DNA of 64,000 bases from assembly GCF_016613475.2 (NCBI RefSeq), contig NZ_CP071517.1, positions 1,860,001-1,924,000 of the forward strand, given 5' to 3'. Under the pieces are notes generated by a model, which made no database searches, had not been told where the DNA came from, and was given only the letters and a program-made list of their open reading frames with translations. The number at the start of each line of letters is the position of its first letter. Within the stretch, counting starts at the first letter, position 1. Made by a program: the position numbers and the translations under genes. The DNA is from Lysobacter arenosi. Its GTDB lineage: Bacteria; Pseudomonadota; Gammaproteobacteria; Xanthomonadales; Xanthomonadaceae. Of this stretch, positions 1 through 8,575 are shown piece after piece.

Positions 1-707
1 GAGTCGATGAAGATCACGCGCTCGCGCAGTTCCGGACGGGCGTGCACGAAGTTGTGGTAGCCCAGGCCGTCGAACACCATCCGGTTGTAGATGTCGTCGG
101 TAATGACCCAGGTGTCCGGGTACTTGGCAACGACGTCGGCCAGCGCGTCGATCTCTTCCTTCGAATAGACCATGCCGGTCGGGTTCGAGGGATTGTTGAA
201 CAGGAAGACCTTGGGCTTCTTCGCCAGCGCGACGTCGAGCTGCGCCGGGGTGAGCTTGTAGTCCTGCGAGGCCGGGCACGGCAGCAGGTCGATCTTCGCG
301 TTGACGATGTCGGCGATGTCGAGATAGCTCGTCCAGTACGGCGTCGGGAAGACGATCGTGTCGCCTTCGTCGAGCAGCGCTTCGGCGAGGTTGTAGATGA
401 CGTGCTTGGCGCCGATGCCGGTGGCGATGTTGACGCGGCCGTAGCCGGTCAGGCCGATCTTCGCCATGTGCTCGATGAAAGCATCGAGCATCGCGTCCGC
501 GCCGCGATTGCTGCCGTACTGGCCGCTGTCCTTGCTCAGCGCATCACGCGCCGCGGCATAGACATGGTCACCGGGGAGGAAGTTGGGAACACCAATCGAG
601 AAACTGATGATGTCGCGGCCTTCGGCTTTGAGCCGCTTGGCCTTCTCGGCAACCTGCATGATCGCGCTGGGCTTGGCGCGACCGATGCGCCGGGCAAGCT
701 GGGGCAT
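1..707 (-). CDS. PLP-dependent aminotransferase, class I/II (3' end outside window)
   Basis: About 235 N-terminal residues are present and the C-terminal part lies beyond the window start. The protein opens MPQLARRIGRAKPS and has the fold-type I features expected of aspartate-aminotransferase-like enzymes: an N-terminal PSAIMQVAEKAKRL segment, the SIGVPNF motif, a glycine-rich cofactor loop (ATGIGAKHVI), the NPSNPTG substrate-binding motif and a DDIYNRMVF segment holding the PLP-ring aspartate. The Schiff-base lysine is not in the window. The ATG at 707 is the first in frame and follows an AGAGG-like ribosome site. Family membership is secure. The substrate (aspartate, aromatic or other amino acid) cannot be told from this part. 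It is the first gene transcribed leftward and stands apart from the cyclophilin gene. Confidence 0.88.
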   Translation of the reverse strand, partial: MPQLARRIGRAKPSAIMQVAEKAKRLKAEGRDIISFSIGVPNFLPGDHVYAAARDALSKDSGQYGSNRGADAMLDAFIEHMAKIGLTGYGRVNIATGIGAKHVIYNLAEALLDEGDTIVFPTPYWTSYLDIADIVNAKIDLLPCPASQDYKLTPAQLDVALAKKPKVFLFNNPSNPTGMVYSKEEIDALADVVAKYPDTWVITDDIYNRMVFDGLGYHNFVHARPELRERVIFID

Positions 708-881
708 CGCGGGAACCTCTGGGAGTCGATGTGGGGTCGCTGTGGGCGGCACGAGAACCAGCCGCCATCGAGCCGCGAAATGTTAGCACGGAGGCGCCCG
801 CCGCCTCGTTGCAGGGATGAGTCAGAACGTCCGCCGGACGGCCCGGGAAGCCCAGACACAGCCCACGAGCGATGGCCCCAA

Positions 882-920
882 AAGGCAAACGCCCGCCCCG
901 GCAAAGCCGGAGCGGGCGCC
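882..920 (-). terminator. Rho-independent terminator of the cyclophilin gene
   Basis: Bases 891-902 pair with 906-917 as a 12-bp GC-rich stem with one wobble and a 3-nt loop. Read on the minus strand, the stem is followed by T-rich sequence (GTTTGCCTTTT). It begins about 25 bases past the cyclophilin stop codon. Confidence 0.8.
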
Positions 921-944
921 TTCACGCAGTCGGCAGACGCCGCC

Positions 945-1451
945 TTACGGGCGGGCGTTCTGGTCCAGCGTCTTGTTCCATTCCGCTACGCGGTCAGCCT
1001 TGGCGGCCAGCACGGCAGCGGTATCGCCCTCGATCTTGACCGACTTGATCGTGTCGCCCTGCTTGACGCTGTCGACGATCTGCTGGCCTTCCAGCACCTT
1101 GCCGAAGACGGTGTGCTTGCCGTCCAGCCACGGGCACGGGACGTGGGTGATGAAGAACTGGCTGCCATTGGTGCCCGGGCCGGCATTGGCCATCGACAGC
1201 ACGCCGCGCTCGTGGCTCAGGCCATTGCGGGCCTCGTCCTCGAAGCGGTAGCCGGGGCCGCCGGTGCCGGTGCCCAGCGGGCAGCCGCCCTGGACCATGA
1301 AATCGTTGATGACGCGGTGGAAGCTCAGGCCGTCATAGAAGCCGCGCTGGGCCAGGTTGACGAAGTTGGCGACCGTCAGCGGCGCCTTGTCGGCGGCGAG
1401 TTCGATGCGGATCGGACCGCGGTCGGTGTCGAAGGTGGCGATCAGGCTCAT
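945..1451 (-). CDS. Peptidyl-prolyl cis-trans isomerase, cyclophilin type
   Basis: This 168-residue protein has no signal peptide, so it is probably a cytoplasmic PpiB-like enzyme that speeds X-Pro bond isomerisation during folding. Cyclophilin signatures are plain: the [13 protein letters not shown] core with the catalytic arginine, the [15 protein letters not shown] active-site strand, and the [12 protein letters not shown] segment that replaces eukaryotic tryptophan-loop residues. The ATG at 1451 is chosen over an upstream in-frame ATG because an AGGAGA ribosome site precedes it at normal spacing and the family begins here. It is a single-gene unit with its own terminator. Length is typical for short bacterial cyclophilins. 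Confidence 0.95.
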   Translation of the reverse strand: MSLIATFDTDRGPIRIELAADKAPLTVANFVNLAQRGFYDGLSFHRVINDFMVQGGCPLGTGTGGPGYRFEDEARNGLSHERGVLSMANAGPGTNGSQFFITHVPCPWLDGKHTVFGKVLEGQQIVDSVKQGDTIKSVKIEGDTAAVLAAKADRVAEWNKTLDQNARP

Positions 1452-1607
1452 GAATCCGTCTCCTGGGACGTGGGGCAGTTGGGTGGGGCTAGGCAAAAGC
1501 GGGGGGAAAGTCGCAAAAGCGTTCAGACTTGCCGTTCAGATGGCGGCGTCCGGGCCAATAGACAAGGGTACTTGCAGAGCCTCCACCTGAACAGGCAGAG
1601 GTAATCA

Positions 1608-1621
1608 TTGACAGGTATAAT
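1608..1621 (+). promoter_or_regulatory. Probable -10 region of the typA promoter
   Basis: A perfect TATAAT lies at 1616-1621, 47 bases before the typA start codon. A perfect TTGACA at 1608-1613 sits only two bases upstream of it, too close to serve as the -35 of the same promoter. No good -35 is seen 16-18 bases upstream of the TATAAT. Confidence 0.45.
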
Positions 1622-1667
1622 GCCCGGCTACCTCCTCGCCCGAGTGCCGGTCTGCCGGCCTTTTCGC

Positions 1668-3497
1668 ATGTCCATCGAACGCCTCCGCAATATCGCCATC
1701 GTCGCCCACGTCGACCATGGCAAGACCACTCTCGTCGACTGCCTGCTCAAGCAGTCGGGCACCCTGTCCGAACGCACGGTGCTGGCCGAGCGCGCGATGG
1801 ACAGCAATGACCAGGAAAAGGAACGTGGCATCACGATCCTTGCCAAGAACACCGCCATCACCTGGCAGGGCAACCGCATCAACATCGTCGACACCCCGGG
1901 CCACGCCGACTTCGGCGGTGAGGTCGAGCGCGTGCTGTCGATGGTCGACTCGGTGCTGATCCTCGTCGACGCGATGGACGGCCCGATGCCGCAGACCCGC
2001 TTCGTCACCCAGAAGGCGTTCGCGATGGGCTTCAAGCCGATCGTGGTCGTCAACAAGATCGACCGTCCGGGCGCCCGTCCTGACTGGGTCATCGACCAGG
2101 TGTTCGACCTGTTCGACAAGCTCGGCGCCACCAACGAGCAGCTCGACTTCCCGATCGTCTACGCCTCGGCGCTGCACGGCTACGCCAGCCTCGACGACAG
2201 CGCCCGCGATGGCGACATGACCCCGCTTTACGAAGCGATCATGAAGCACGTCGCGCCGCCGCAGGTCGACATGGACGGCCCGTTCCAGATGCGCATCAGC
2301 CAGCTGGACTACAGCAACTTCGTCGGCCTGATCGGCATCGGCCGCATCCAGCGCGGCAAGGTCCGTCGCAACATGCCGGTCAGCGTGATCGACCGCGAAG
2401 GCAAGAAGCGCCAGGGCAAGGTCCTGCAGGTGCTGGGCTTCATGGGCCTGGAGCGCCTGGAGACCGAGGAAGCCGAGGCCGGTGACATCGTCGCCATCTC
2501 CGGCGTCGCCGACCTGTCGATCTCCGACACCGTCTGCGCCCTCGACTTCCCGGAAGCGCTGCCGGCGCTGACCGTCGACGAGCCGACCATCTCGATGACC
2601 TTCCAGGTCAACAACTCGCCGTTCGCCGGCAACAAGGAACTCAGCGGTGGCAAGTTCCTGACCAGCCGCCAGCTGCGCGAGCGCCTGGAGCGCGAGACGC
2701 TGCACAACGTCGCGCTGAAGGTCGAGGAAGGTTCCGACCCGGACAAGTTCCTGGTCTCCGGCCGTGGCGAGCTGCACCTGTCGGTGCTGATCGAGAACAT
2801 GCGCCGCGAAGGCTTCGAGCTGGCCGTGTCGCGTCCGGAAGTGATCATCAAGGAAATCGACGGCCAGATGATGGAGCCGGTCGAGCAGCTGGTGGTCGAC
2901 ATCGAAGAGCAGCACCAGGGCGGCGTCATGGAAAAGCTGGGCATCCGCAAGGGCCAGCTGAAGAACATGGAGTCCGACGGCAAGGGTCGCGTGCGCCTTG
3001 ATTACATGATCCCGGCCCGTGGCCTGATCGGTTTCCAGAACGAGTTCCGCACCCTGACCCAGGGCTCGGGCCTGCTGTTCCACGTGTTCGACCATTACGG
3101 TCCGAAGGAAACCGGCGCGATCGCCAAGCGCCAGAACGGCGTGATGATCGCCAATGCCGCCGGCACCACCCCGGCCTACTCGCTCGGACCGCTGGAAGAG
3201 CGCGGCCGCCTGTTCGCCGCCGAAGGCGACCAGGTGTACGAGGGCCAGCTGATCGGCATCCACTCCAAGGACAACGACCTTACGGTCAATGCCATCAAGC
3301 CCAAGCCGCTGACCAACATGCGCGCCTCGGGCAAGGACGATGCGATCAAGCTGACCCCGGCGATCAAGTACTCGCTGGAGCAGGCCCTGGACTTCATCGA
3401 GGACGACGAGCTGGTCGAAGTCACCCCGAAGGAAATCCGCCTGCGCAAGAAGTTCCTGACCGAGTCGGACCGCAAGCGCGCCTCGCGCGCGGCCTGA
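1668..3497 (+). CDS. typA: Translational GTPase TypA/BipA
   Basis: This 609-residue protein is a ribosome-binding GTPase of the EF-G-like family involved in 50S assembly and stress adaptation. The G1 motif AHVDHGKTT is at residues 13-21, followed by the RGITI switch, [12 protein letters not shown] (G3) and [10 protein letters not shown] (G4). Then come domain II, two EF-G-like domains and the TypA-specific C-terminal domain ending in the conserved [10 protein letters not shown] segment. The ATG at 1668 is preferred over 1608 because the conserved protein starts [16 protein letters not shown]. Length matches the family. It is followed on the same strand, 39 bases later, by a DUF2127 membrane protein, but no evidence ties their functions. 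Confidence 0.97.
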   Translation: MSIERLRNIAIVAHVDHGKTTLVDCLLKQSGTLSERTVLAERAMDSNDQEKERGITILAKNTAITWQGNRINIVDTPGHADFGGEVERVLSMVDSVLILVDAMDGPMPQTRFVTQKAFAMGFKPIVVVNKIDRPGARPDWVIDQVFDLFDKLGATNEQLDFPIVYASALHGYASLDDSARDGDMTPLYEAIMKHVAPPQVDMDGPFQMRISQLDYSNFVGLIGIGRIQRGKVRRNMPVSVIDREGKKRQGKVLQVLGFMGLERLETEEAEAGDIVAISGVADLSISDTVCALDFPEALPALTVDEPTISMTFQVNNSPFAGNKELSGGKFLTSRQLRERLERETLHNVALKVEEGSDPDKFLVSGRGELHLSVLIENMRREGFELAVSRPEVIIKEIDGQMMEPVEQLVVDIEEQHQGGVMEKLGIRKGQLKNMESDGKGRVRLDYMIPARGLIGFQNEFRTLTQGSGLLFHVFDHYGPKETGAIAKRQNGVMIANAAGTTPAYSLGPLEERGRLFAAEGDQVYEGQLIGIHSKDNDLTVNAIKPKPLTNMRASGKDDAIKLTPAIKYSLEQALDFIEDDELVEVTPKEIRLRKKFLTESDRKRASRAA

Positions 3498-3536
3498 GTC
3501 TCCTGACGGCACGCACCAGGGCGTCGACTCGCCAAC

Positions 3537-4007
3537 ATGACCGACGCCCAGCACTACAACCCGGATCCGCACGCGCATCCGGGTCTCCATGTCATCGCGA
3601 TCTTCGAGGCCGCCAAGGGACTGCTGGCATTGCTGGCAGCCAGCGGCCTCGAACTTCTCGGGCCGGCGCCCCTGCTGCGCTGGCTGCATGAGCTGATCGC
3701 CCGATTCCAGCTCGACCCCAACGAAGGCGCCCTCGCCTGGTTGAACAAGGTCATCAACCCCGACGGCGTGCACCTGGCCGCCGCGGTGGTCCTCGCCTAC
3801 GGCCTGCTGCGCATGCTCGAGGCCTCGGGACTGTGGCGGGCCAAGGCCTGGGCCTCCTGGCTGGGCTGCATCAGCGCCGCGATCTACCTGCCCCTGGACC
3901 TCTACGCCGTGTACCACCACCCCGGCTGGACCTCGTGGGCGGTCCTCGCCGTCAACTTGATCGTCGTCGCAGTGCTGGCACGCGACCTGCTCAAGCGTCG
4001 CCAATAG
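3537..4007 (+). CDS. DUF2127 domain-containing membrane protein
   Basis: This 156-residue integral membrane protein opens with a short hydrophilic, histidine-containing stretch (HPGLHVIAIFEAAKGLLALLA). Four hydrophobic segments follow at roughly residues 18-40, 75-95, 102-122 and 130-148. The pattern HVIAIFEAAKG followed by a GLLRMLEASGLWR segment and YLPLDLYAVYHHP matches the DUF2127 family, whose function is unknown. It lies 39 bases after typA in the same direction and could share its transcript. There are no enzymatic motifs. Confidence 0.8.
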   Translation: MTDAQHYNPDPHAHPGLHVIAIFEAAKGLLALLAASGLELLGPAPLLRWLHELIARFQLDPNEGALAWLNKVINPDGVHLAAAVVLAYGLLRMLEASGLWRAKAWASWLGCISAAIYLPLDLYAVYHHPGWTSWAVLAVNLIVVAVLARDLLKRRQ

Positions 4008-4070
4008 GGCCTGACGGCGGTTCAGTTTCGCGTATGCTCGGCGACGGCCATCCGCGACCGGGGAATCGCA

Positions 4071-5729
4071 ATGCGCTCTTTGCCTGTAACCAAGACGTTG
4101 TCCGTGGCGATGATGATCGCCTTGCTGCCTGCCTGCCAACGCGCTGACGCGCCTGACGCGGGTGTGGCTGCGTCCAAGCCGGCTGTGGCGGTGGCATCGG
4201 CGAATGCCGGTCCCGCGCCTGCCCGCTTCGCGTTCGCCGAGGTCGGCATCGCCGAACTGCAGGCACGCATGGAGCGCGGCGAACTGAGCAGCCATGCGCT
4301 GACCCAGGCCTACCTCGACCAGATCGCCGCCATCGACGATGCCGGCCCGCGACTCAATGCGGTGATCGAGACCAATCCCAATGCACTCAAGGAAGCCGAC
4401 GCGCGCGATGCCGAGCGCAAGGCCGGTCGCGTCCGCGGCCCGCTGCACGGCGTGCCGATCCTGCTCAAGGACAACATCGACGCCACGCCGATGGTGAACT
4501 CGGCCGGCTCGCTTGCCCTCGCCTCGCACCACCCGCGCACCGACGCTTTCCTGGTCGCACGCCTGCGCGAAGCCGGCGCGGTGATCCTCGGCAAGACCAA
4601 CCTCAGCGAATGGGCCAACTTCCGCTCCTCGCGCTCGAGCTCCGGCTGGAGCGCGCGCGGTGGCCAGACCCGCAACCCGTACGCGCTCGACCGCTCGCCG
4701 TGCGGCTCCAGTTCCGGCAGCGGCAGCGCCATCGCCGCCAGCCTGGCTGCCGCCGCGATCGGCACCGAGACCGACGGCAGCATCATCTGCCCTTCCTCGG
4801 TCGCCGGCCTGGTCGGCATCAAGCCGACCGTCGGCCTGGTCAGCCGCAACGGCATCATCCCGATCTCGCACAGCCAGGACACCGCCGGCCCGATGGCGCG
4901 CAGCGTCGCCGATGCGGCGGTGCTGCTGTCGGCGATCGTCGGTCGCGACGACGCCGACCCGGCGACCGCCGAAAGCACCGGCCGGGCGATGTTCGACTAC
5001 CACGCCCGGCTCAACGCCGACGGCCTGCGCGGCGCCCGGATCGGCGTGCTGCGCAAGTCGATGGGCTTCCACCCCGATGCCGACGCCGCGCTCGAGCGCA
5101 GCATCGAGACCATGCGCAAGGCCGGCGCCGAAGTCGTCGACGTCGAGATCGCCGGCGCGGGCAGCTGGAACGAGCCGGAAATGGACGTGCTGCTGTACGA
5201 ATTCAAGCACGGCGTCGACGGTTACCTGTCGCGCAGCGGCGCGCAGGTGACGTCGCTGGCCGGCCTGATCGACTACAACCGCAAGAATGCCGGCAAGGAA
5301 ATGCCCTACTTCGGCCAGGAGCTGTTCGAACGCGCGCAGGCCAAGGGCGCGCTCGACGAGATCGGCTACATCGAGGCACGCAGCAAGGCCCGCCGCCTCG
5401 CCCGCGCCGAAGGCCTGGAAGCGACGCTGACGGCGAACAACCTCGATGCCGTTATCGCACCTGCCACCGCGCCGGCGTGGCTGATCGACCCGGTCAACGG
5501 CGACCACTTCCTCGGCGAAGGCTACGGCGCCGCTGCGGTGGCCGGAACGCCCAGCATCACCGTGCCGATGGGCGACAGCTTCGGCCTGCCGATCGGCATC
5601 ATCTTCATGGGCCCGGCCTCGAGCGAACCGCGCCTGATCGAACTGGCGTATGCGTTCGAGCAGAAGACCAAGGTGCGCAAGGCGCCGCAGTTCCTGGCGA
5701 CGGTAGCGCTCGGAAAGACCAAGGGCTGA
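4071..5729 (+). CDS. Amidase-signature lipoprotein, peptide-amidase-like
   Basis: This 552-residue amidase-signature hydrolase has an N-terminal lipoprotein signal: charged start, hydrophobic stretch and LLPAC lipobox with Cys22, so it should be membrane-anchored. The Ser-cisSer-Lys triad is visible as Lys133 in ILLKDNID, a serine in GSSSGSGSA (about residue 213) and the nucleophile Ser237 in TETDGSIICPSS. The 24-residue spacing between the two serines and the overall motif set resemble Stenotrophomonas maltophilia peptide amidase, which removes C-terminal amides from peptides. That substrate is an inference here; other amidase-family substrates remain possible. It is a single gene, followed by a cluster of short palindromic repeats. 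Confidence 0.9.
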   Translation: MRSLPVTKTLSVAMMIALLPACQRADAPDAGVAASKPAVAVASANAGPAPARFAFAEVGIAELQARMERGELSSHALTQAYLDQIAAIDDAGPRLNAVIETNPNALKEADARDAERKAGRVRGPLHGVPILLKDNIDATPMVNSAGSLALASHHPRTDAFLVARLREAGAVILGKTNLSEWANFRSSRSSSGWSARGGQTRNPYALDRSPCGSSSGSGSAIAASLAAAAIGTETDGSIICPSSVAGLVGIKPTVGLVSRNGIIPISHSQDTAGPMARSVADAAVLLSAIVGRDDADPATAESTGRAMFDYHARLNADGLRGARIGVLRKSMGFHPDADAALERSIETMRKAGAEVVDVEIAGAGSWNEPEMDVLLYEFKHGVDGYLSRSGAQVTSLAGLIDYNRKNAGKEMPYFGQELFERAQAKGALDEIGYIEARSKARRLARAEGLEATLTANNLDAVIAPATAPAWLIDPVNGDHFLGEGYGAAAVAGTPSITVPMGDSFGLPIGIIFMGPASSEPRLIELAYAFEQKTKVRKAPQFLATVALGKTKG

Positions 5730-5738
5730 GGCCCGGCT

Positions 5739-5844
5739 CGTCGTCCCGGCGAAAGCCGGGACCCACCTTGCGCTTGCGCGTCATCCCTGCGGGAACCCAG
5801 GGACGTTGCCTTGACATGGATCCCGGCTTTCGCCGGGATGACGG
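5739..5844. repeat. Cluster of three short palindromic intergenic repeats
   Basis: Three copies of a roughly 28-base palindrome sit between the convergent amidase and DAHP synthase genes. Unit 1 folds with stem 5743-5750/5755-5762 around GAAA. Unit 2 (about 5778-5805) is degenerate. Unit 3 is inverted, with stem 5820-5827/5832-5839 around TTTC. The core is CGTCATCCCGGC-GAAA-GCCGGGAT. Related single copies occur at 53581-53612 and 61786-61817. The hairpins may end transcription from both sides, but there is no T-tract. Confidence 0.85.
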
Positions 5845-5853
5845 CGAGAAACC

Positions 5854-7242
5854 TTACGCCGGCGCCGCGATCTGCGCCTGCTTGCGCACGATCAGCATCG
5901 CGATCTCCAGCGCCTGCTCGTAATTCAGGCGCGGATCGACCGTCGACATGTACGCCCGCTCCAGATCGCTCTCGGTCAGTTCGCGCGCGCCACCCAGGCA
6001 CTCGGTGACATCCTCGCCGGTGAGTTCCAGGTGCACGCCACCCAGGCGCGTACCGGCCGCGGCGTGCAACTCGAACGACTGCTCCAGCTCGCTGCGGATG
6101 TTGCGGAAGCGACGCGTCTTGTAGCCGTTGCTGGTGCTCTCGGTGTTGCCGTGCATCGGGTCGCATACCCACAGCACGCGACGCCCGTCGCGGCGCACCG
6201 CATCGAGCAGCGGCGGCAGCTTCTCGGCGATGCCGCTCGCACCCATGCGATGGATGAACGTCAGGCGGCCCGGCTCGTCCTCGGGGTTGAGCAGGTCGAT
6301 CGTGCGCAGCAGCTGGTCCGGCGTCACCGACGGGCCGACCTTCAGCGCGATCGGGTTGCGGATGCCGCGGAAGTACTCGGCATGGGCGCCATCGACCGCA
6401 GCGGTACGCATGCCGATCCACGGGTAATGGGTGCTGAGGTTGAACCAGCCCCAGTGACGGGGCACCTGCCGCGTCAGCGACTCTTCGTACGGCAGCAGCA
6501 ACGCTTCGTGCGAGGTGTAGAAGTCGACGCGATTGAGGTTGTGCACCTCCGCGCCCGACAGCGTCTCCATGAAGCGGACCGCATCGCCGATCGCGGTAAC
6601 CATGCGCCGGTATTCCTCGGCGAGTTCGGAATGGCCGACCCAGCTGAGGTTCCAGTATTCGGGGTGGTGCAGGTCGGCGAAACCGCCGTCGATCAGCGCG
6701 CGGACGAAGTTCATCGTCATCGCCGAACGCGCATGCGCCTTGATCATCCGGCGCGGATCCGGCGCGCGCGCGGCGGCGGTGAACTCCGGCGCGTTGACCA
6801 TGTCGCCGCGGTAGCTCGGCAACGTCACCTCACCGATCGTCTCGGTGTCGGTCGAACGCGGCTTGGCGTACTGGCCGGCGAAACGGCCCACGCGCACCAC
6901 CGGCTTGCGCATGCCATGGACGAGCACCAGGCTCATCTGCAGCAGCACCTTGAGGCGGTTGGAAATGACTCCGGAGTTGCAGGCCGAGAAGCTCTCGGCG
7001 CAATCGCCACCCTGCAACAGGAAACGCTTGCCCTCCTGTGCCTCGGCCAGCTGCTGCTTGAGCGACAGGATCTCCCACGACGTCACCAGCGGCGGCAGGT
7101 CGCGCAGTTCGGCCAGCGCCGACTCGAGTGCGGCCGCATCCGGATACTGCGGCAACTGCATCGCGGTTCGGTTGCGCCACGACTGGGGGGCCCAGTCAGC
7201 GGGCAGGTTCACGGCACGGAGATTGCGATCTGGGCTGGGCAT
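5854..7242 (-). CDS. Class II 3-deoxy-7-phosphoheptulonate (DAHP) synthase
   Basis: This 462-residue enzyme condenses phosphoenolpyruvate with erythrose 4-phosphate, the first step of the shikimate pathway. The plant-type class II motifs are present: RFLLQGGDCAESF with the metal-binding cysteine, RVGRFAGQYAKPRS, a metal-binding histidine in WVCDPMHGNT, GGVHLELTGEDVTEC, and a C-terminal DPRLNYEQALE. It is unrelated in sequence to the class I enzymes of E. coli. The ATG at 7242 is preferred over 7272 because the family protein starts close to the NLPADWAPQSWRN segment. It converges on the amidase gene, with the palindrome cluster between them. Confidence 0.95.
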   Translation of the reverse strand: MPSPDRNLRAVNLPADWAPQSWRNRTAMQLPQYPDAAALESALAELRDLPPLVTSWEILSLKQQLAEAQEGKRFLLQGGDCAESFSACNSGVISNRLKVLLQMSLVLVHGMRKPVVRVGRFAGQYAKPRSTDTETIGEVTLPSYRGDMVNAPEFTAAARAPDPRRMIKAHARSAMTMNFVRALIDGGFADLHHPEYWNLSWVGHSELAEEYRRMVTAIGDAVRFMETLSGAEVHNLNRVDFYTSHEALLLPYEESLTRQVPRHWGWFNLSTHYPWIGMRTAAVDGAHAEYFRGIRNPIALKVGPSVTPDQLLRTIDLLNPEDEPGRLTFIHRMGASGIAEKLPPLLDAVRRDGRRVLWVCDPMHGNTESTSNGYKTRRFRNIRSELEQSFELHAAAGTRLGGVHLELTGEDVTECLGGARELTESDLERAYMSTVDPRLNYEQALEIAMLIVRKQAQIAAPA

Positions 7243-7360
7243 GACACGGAATGCTGCAATGCGGCGAACCACTATGGGCGCTCACCCCTCGTGCTGCAAC
7301 CGTTACAGCGGCAACCGAGGAGTACGCCCCGATGGGCCCGGGATACCTGGGATAACGCCG

Positions 7361-7867
7361 TCAGCGACGACGAAAGGCCGCGTATCCGGCCCAGATCGCC
7401 AACAGCACGAACCACACCAGGCTCCAGGTCGGCATCGACAGGCCGAGGAACGACCAGTCGACATTGGCGCACTCGCCCGAACCGGTCATCACCTTGCGGA
7501 TCACGCCGGTGATCGGCATCGCTTCGAGCATGTAGTCCAGGCCCGGACCGCACGACGGCACCTGGTCCGGCGGCAGATGCTGCAGGCGGACGTGATTGCC
7601 GGCGACCGCGATGCCACCGAGTGCGGCCAGCAGGGCCGCGACACCGTAACCGCGTCGACCACCCGCGCCCTTGGGCGCGTGCAATGCACCGAGCAGGAAC
7701 ACCAGGCCCATCACGAAGAACGCGACGCGCTGGAAGATGCACAGCGGGCACGGTTCGAGACCGTCATGGAGCTGGAGGTAGAACGCGAAGCCCAACAGGC
7801 CGGCGCAGGCGAGGAATCCGAGCAGGAACTGGATGCGGAACGAGCCGCGCAGGATGGCATTGGTCAT
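7361..7867 (-). CDS. dsbB: Disulfide bond formation protein B
   Basis: This 168-residue inner-membrane protein reoxidises periplasmic DsbA and passes electrons to quinone. Four hydrophobic segments are visible, with the first periplasmic cysteine pair Cys40-Pro-Leu-Cys43 in LEPCPLCIFQRV and the second pair at Cys106 (VPSCGPGLDY) and Cys133 (SGECANVDW). These are the four catalytic cysteines of the family. The start at 7867 gives the usual DsbB N terminus. Another ATG at 7894 would add nine residues and has no better ribosome site. It lies just past the rplQ terminator, so it is likely transcribed from its own promoter. Confidence 0.94.
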   Translation of the reverse strand: MTNAILRGSFRIQFLLGFLACAGLLGFAFYLQLHDGLEPCPLCIFQRVAFFVMGLVFLLGALHAPKGAGGRRGYGVAALLAALGGIAVAGNHVRLQHLPPDQVPSCGPGLDYMLEAMPITGVIRKVMTGSGECANVDWSFLGLSMPTWSLVWFVLLAIWAGYAAFRRR

Positions 7868-7943
7868 GCCGCCAAGCTTAACGGCGATGTGCATGCGCAG
7901 CCAGTCGGTTCGCCGCAGTCGATGCACCGTCGGTCGCAGCGCC

Positions 7944-7976
7944 AAAAAGCAAAAACCCCGGCACCGGGCCGGGGTT
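7944..7976 (-). terminator. Terminator at the end of the alpha operon (after rplQ)
   Basis: On the minus strand AACCCCGGC and GCCGGGGTT form a 9-bp stem with a short loop, followed by TTTTTGCTTTTTGG. This classic intrinsic terminator begins about 25 bases after the rplQ stop and ends the whole ribosomal protein supercluster. Confidence 0.93.
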
Positions 7977-8001
7977 CTGCTCAAAACTTTGCGCGCGGGA
8001 A

Positions 8002-8376
8002 TTACTCCGCAGCGGCTTCCGGACGGTCGACCAGCTCGACGTAGGCCATCGGCGCATTGTCGCCAGCGCGGAAACCGCACTTGAGGATGCGCAGGTAGCC
8101 GCCCGGACGGGACTGGTAACGCGGGCCCAGGGTGGTGAACAGCGTGCCCACGGCTTCCTTGTCGCGCAGGCGCGAGAAGGCAAGGCGGCGGTTGGCAACG
8201 CCATCAACCTTGGCCAGGGTGATGAGCGGCTCGGCAACGCGACGCAGCTCCTTGGCCTTGGGCAGGGTGGTGCGGATGAGGCCGTGCTTGATCAGCGAGG
8301 CCGCCATGTTGGTGAACATGGCATCGCGGTGTGCACTGGTGCGGCTGAACTTACGGCCGGCTTTCTGGTGGCGCAT
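8002..8376 (-). CDS. rplQ: 50S ribosomal protein L17
   Basis: This 124-residue large-subunit protein sits at the base of the ribosome near the exit tunnel. It starts [20 protein letters not shown], the diagnostic L17 opening, and keeps the [13 protein letters not shown] and [17 protein letters not shown] blocks. The ATG at 8376 is chosen by homology; the 21 upstream in-frame residues are not L17-like. It is the last gene of the alpha operon but is separated from rpoA by 199 bases holding a 12-bp hairpin, a larger gap than is usual inside this operon. Confidence 0.97.
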   Translation of the reverse strand: MRHQKAGRKFSRTSAHRDAMFTNMAASLIKHGLIRTTLPKAKELRRVAEPLITLAKVDGVANRRLAFSRLRDKEAVGTLFTTLGPRYQSRPGGYLRILKCGFRAGDNAPMAYVELVDRPEAAAE

Positions 8377-8527
8377 GGTCGTGATTCCTGATGAATGTTG
8401 AGTCGTTGAACTTCGCTGTCGCCATCCAGGCGCTGACACAGTGGACTGCGGGTGGCCCGAACCGACCCTCCGTGGCCGGCTTGCCGCGAGCCTTCAGGCT
8501 CGTCGGTGTCTTACTACTTGCAAGAAC

Positions 8528-8555
8528 ACAGGCCGCACCGGGAGGTGCGGCCTGT
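8528..8555 (-). other. Strong hairpin between rpoA and rplQ
   Basis: Bases 8528-8539 pair perfectly with 8544-8555 (12 bp) around a 4-nt loop. On the minus strand the stem is followed by GTTCTTG, a weak U-run. It may be a partial terminator or an RNA processing site within the alpha operon. The rest of the 199-base gap shows nothing coding, only a small GAGCC/GGCTC hairpin near 8490-8504. Confidence 0.7.
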
Positions 8556-8575
8556 TCTGGAACCGAGCGTTACGC

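Noticed and set aside
1605..5507. 1300-codon open frame antisense to typA and the amidase
   Set aside because: It mirrors codon bias in high-GC DNA. Its composition is low-complexity (Arg, Asp, Val, Leu), there are no domains, and it overlaps three well-supported genes.
7361..8080. Longer dsbB start at 8080
   Set aside because: The extension would run through the rplQ terminator and part of rplQ, and is not DsbB-like.
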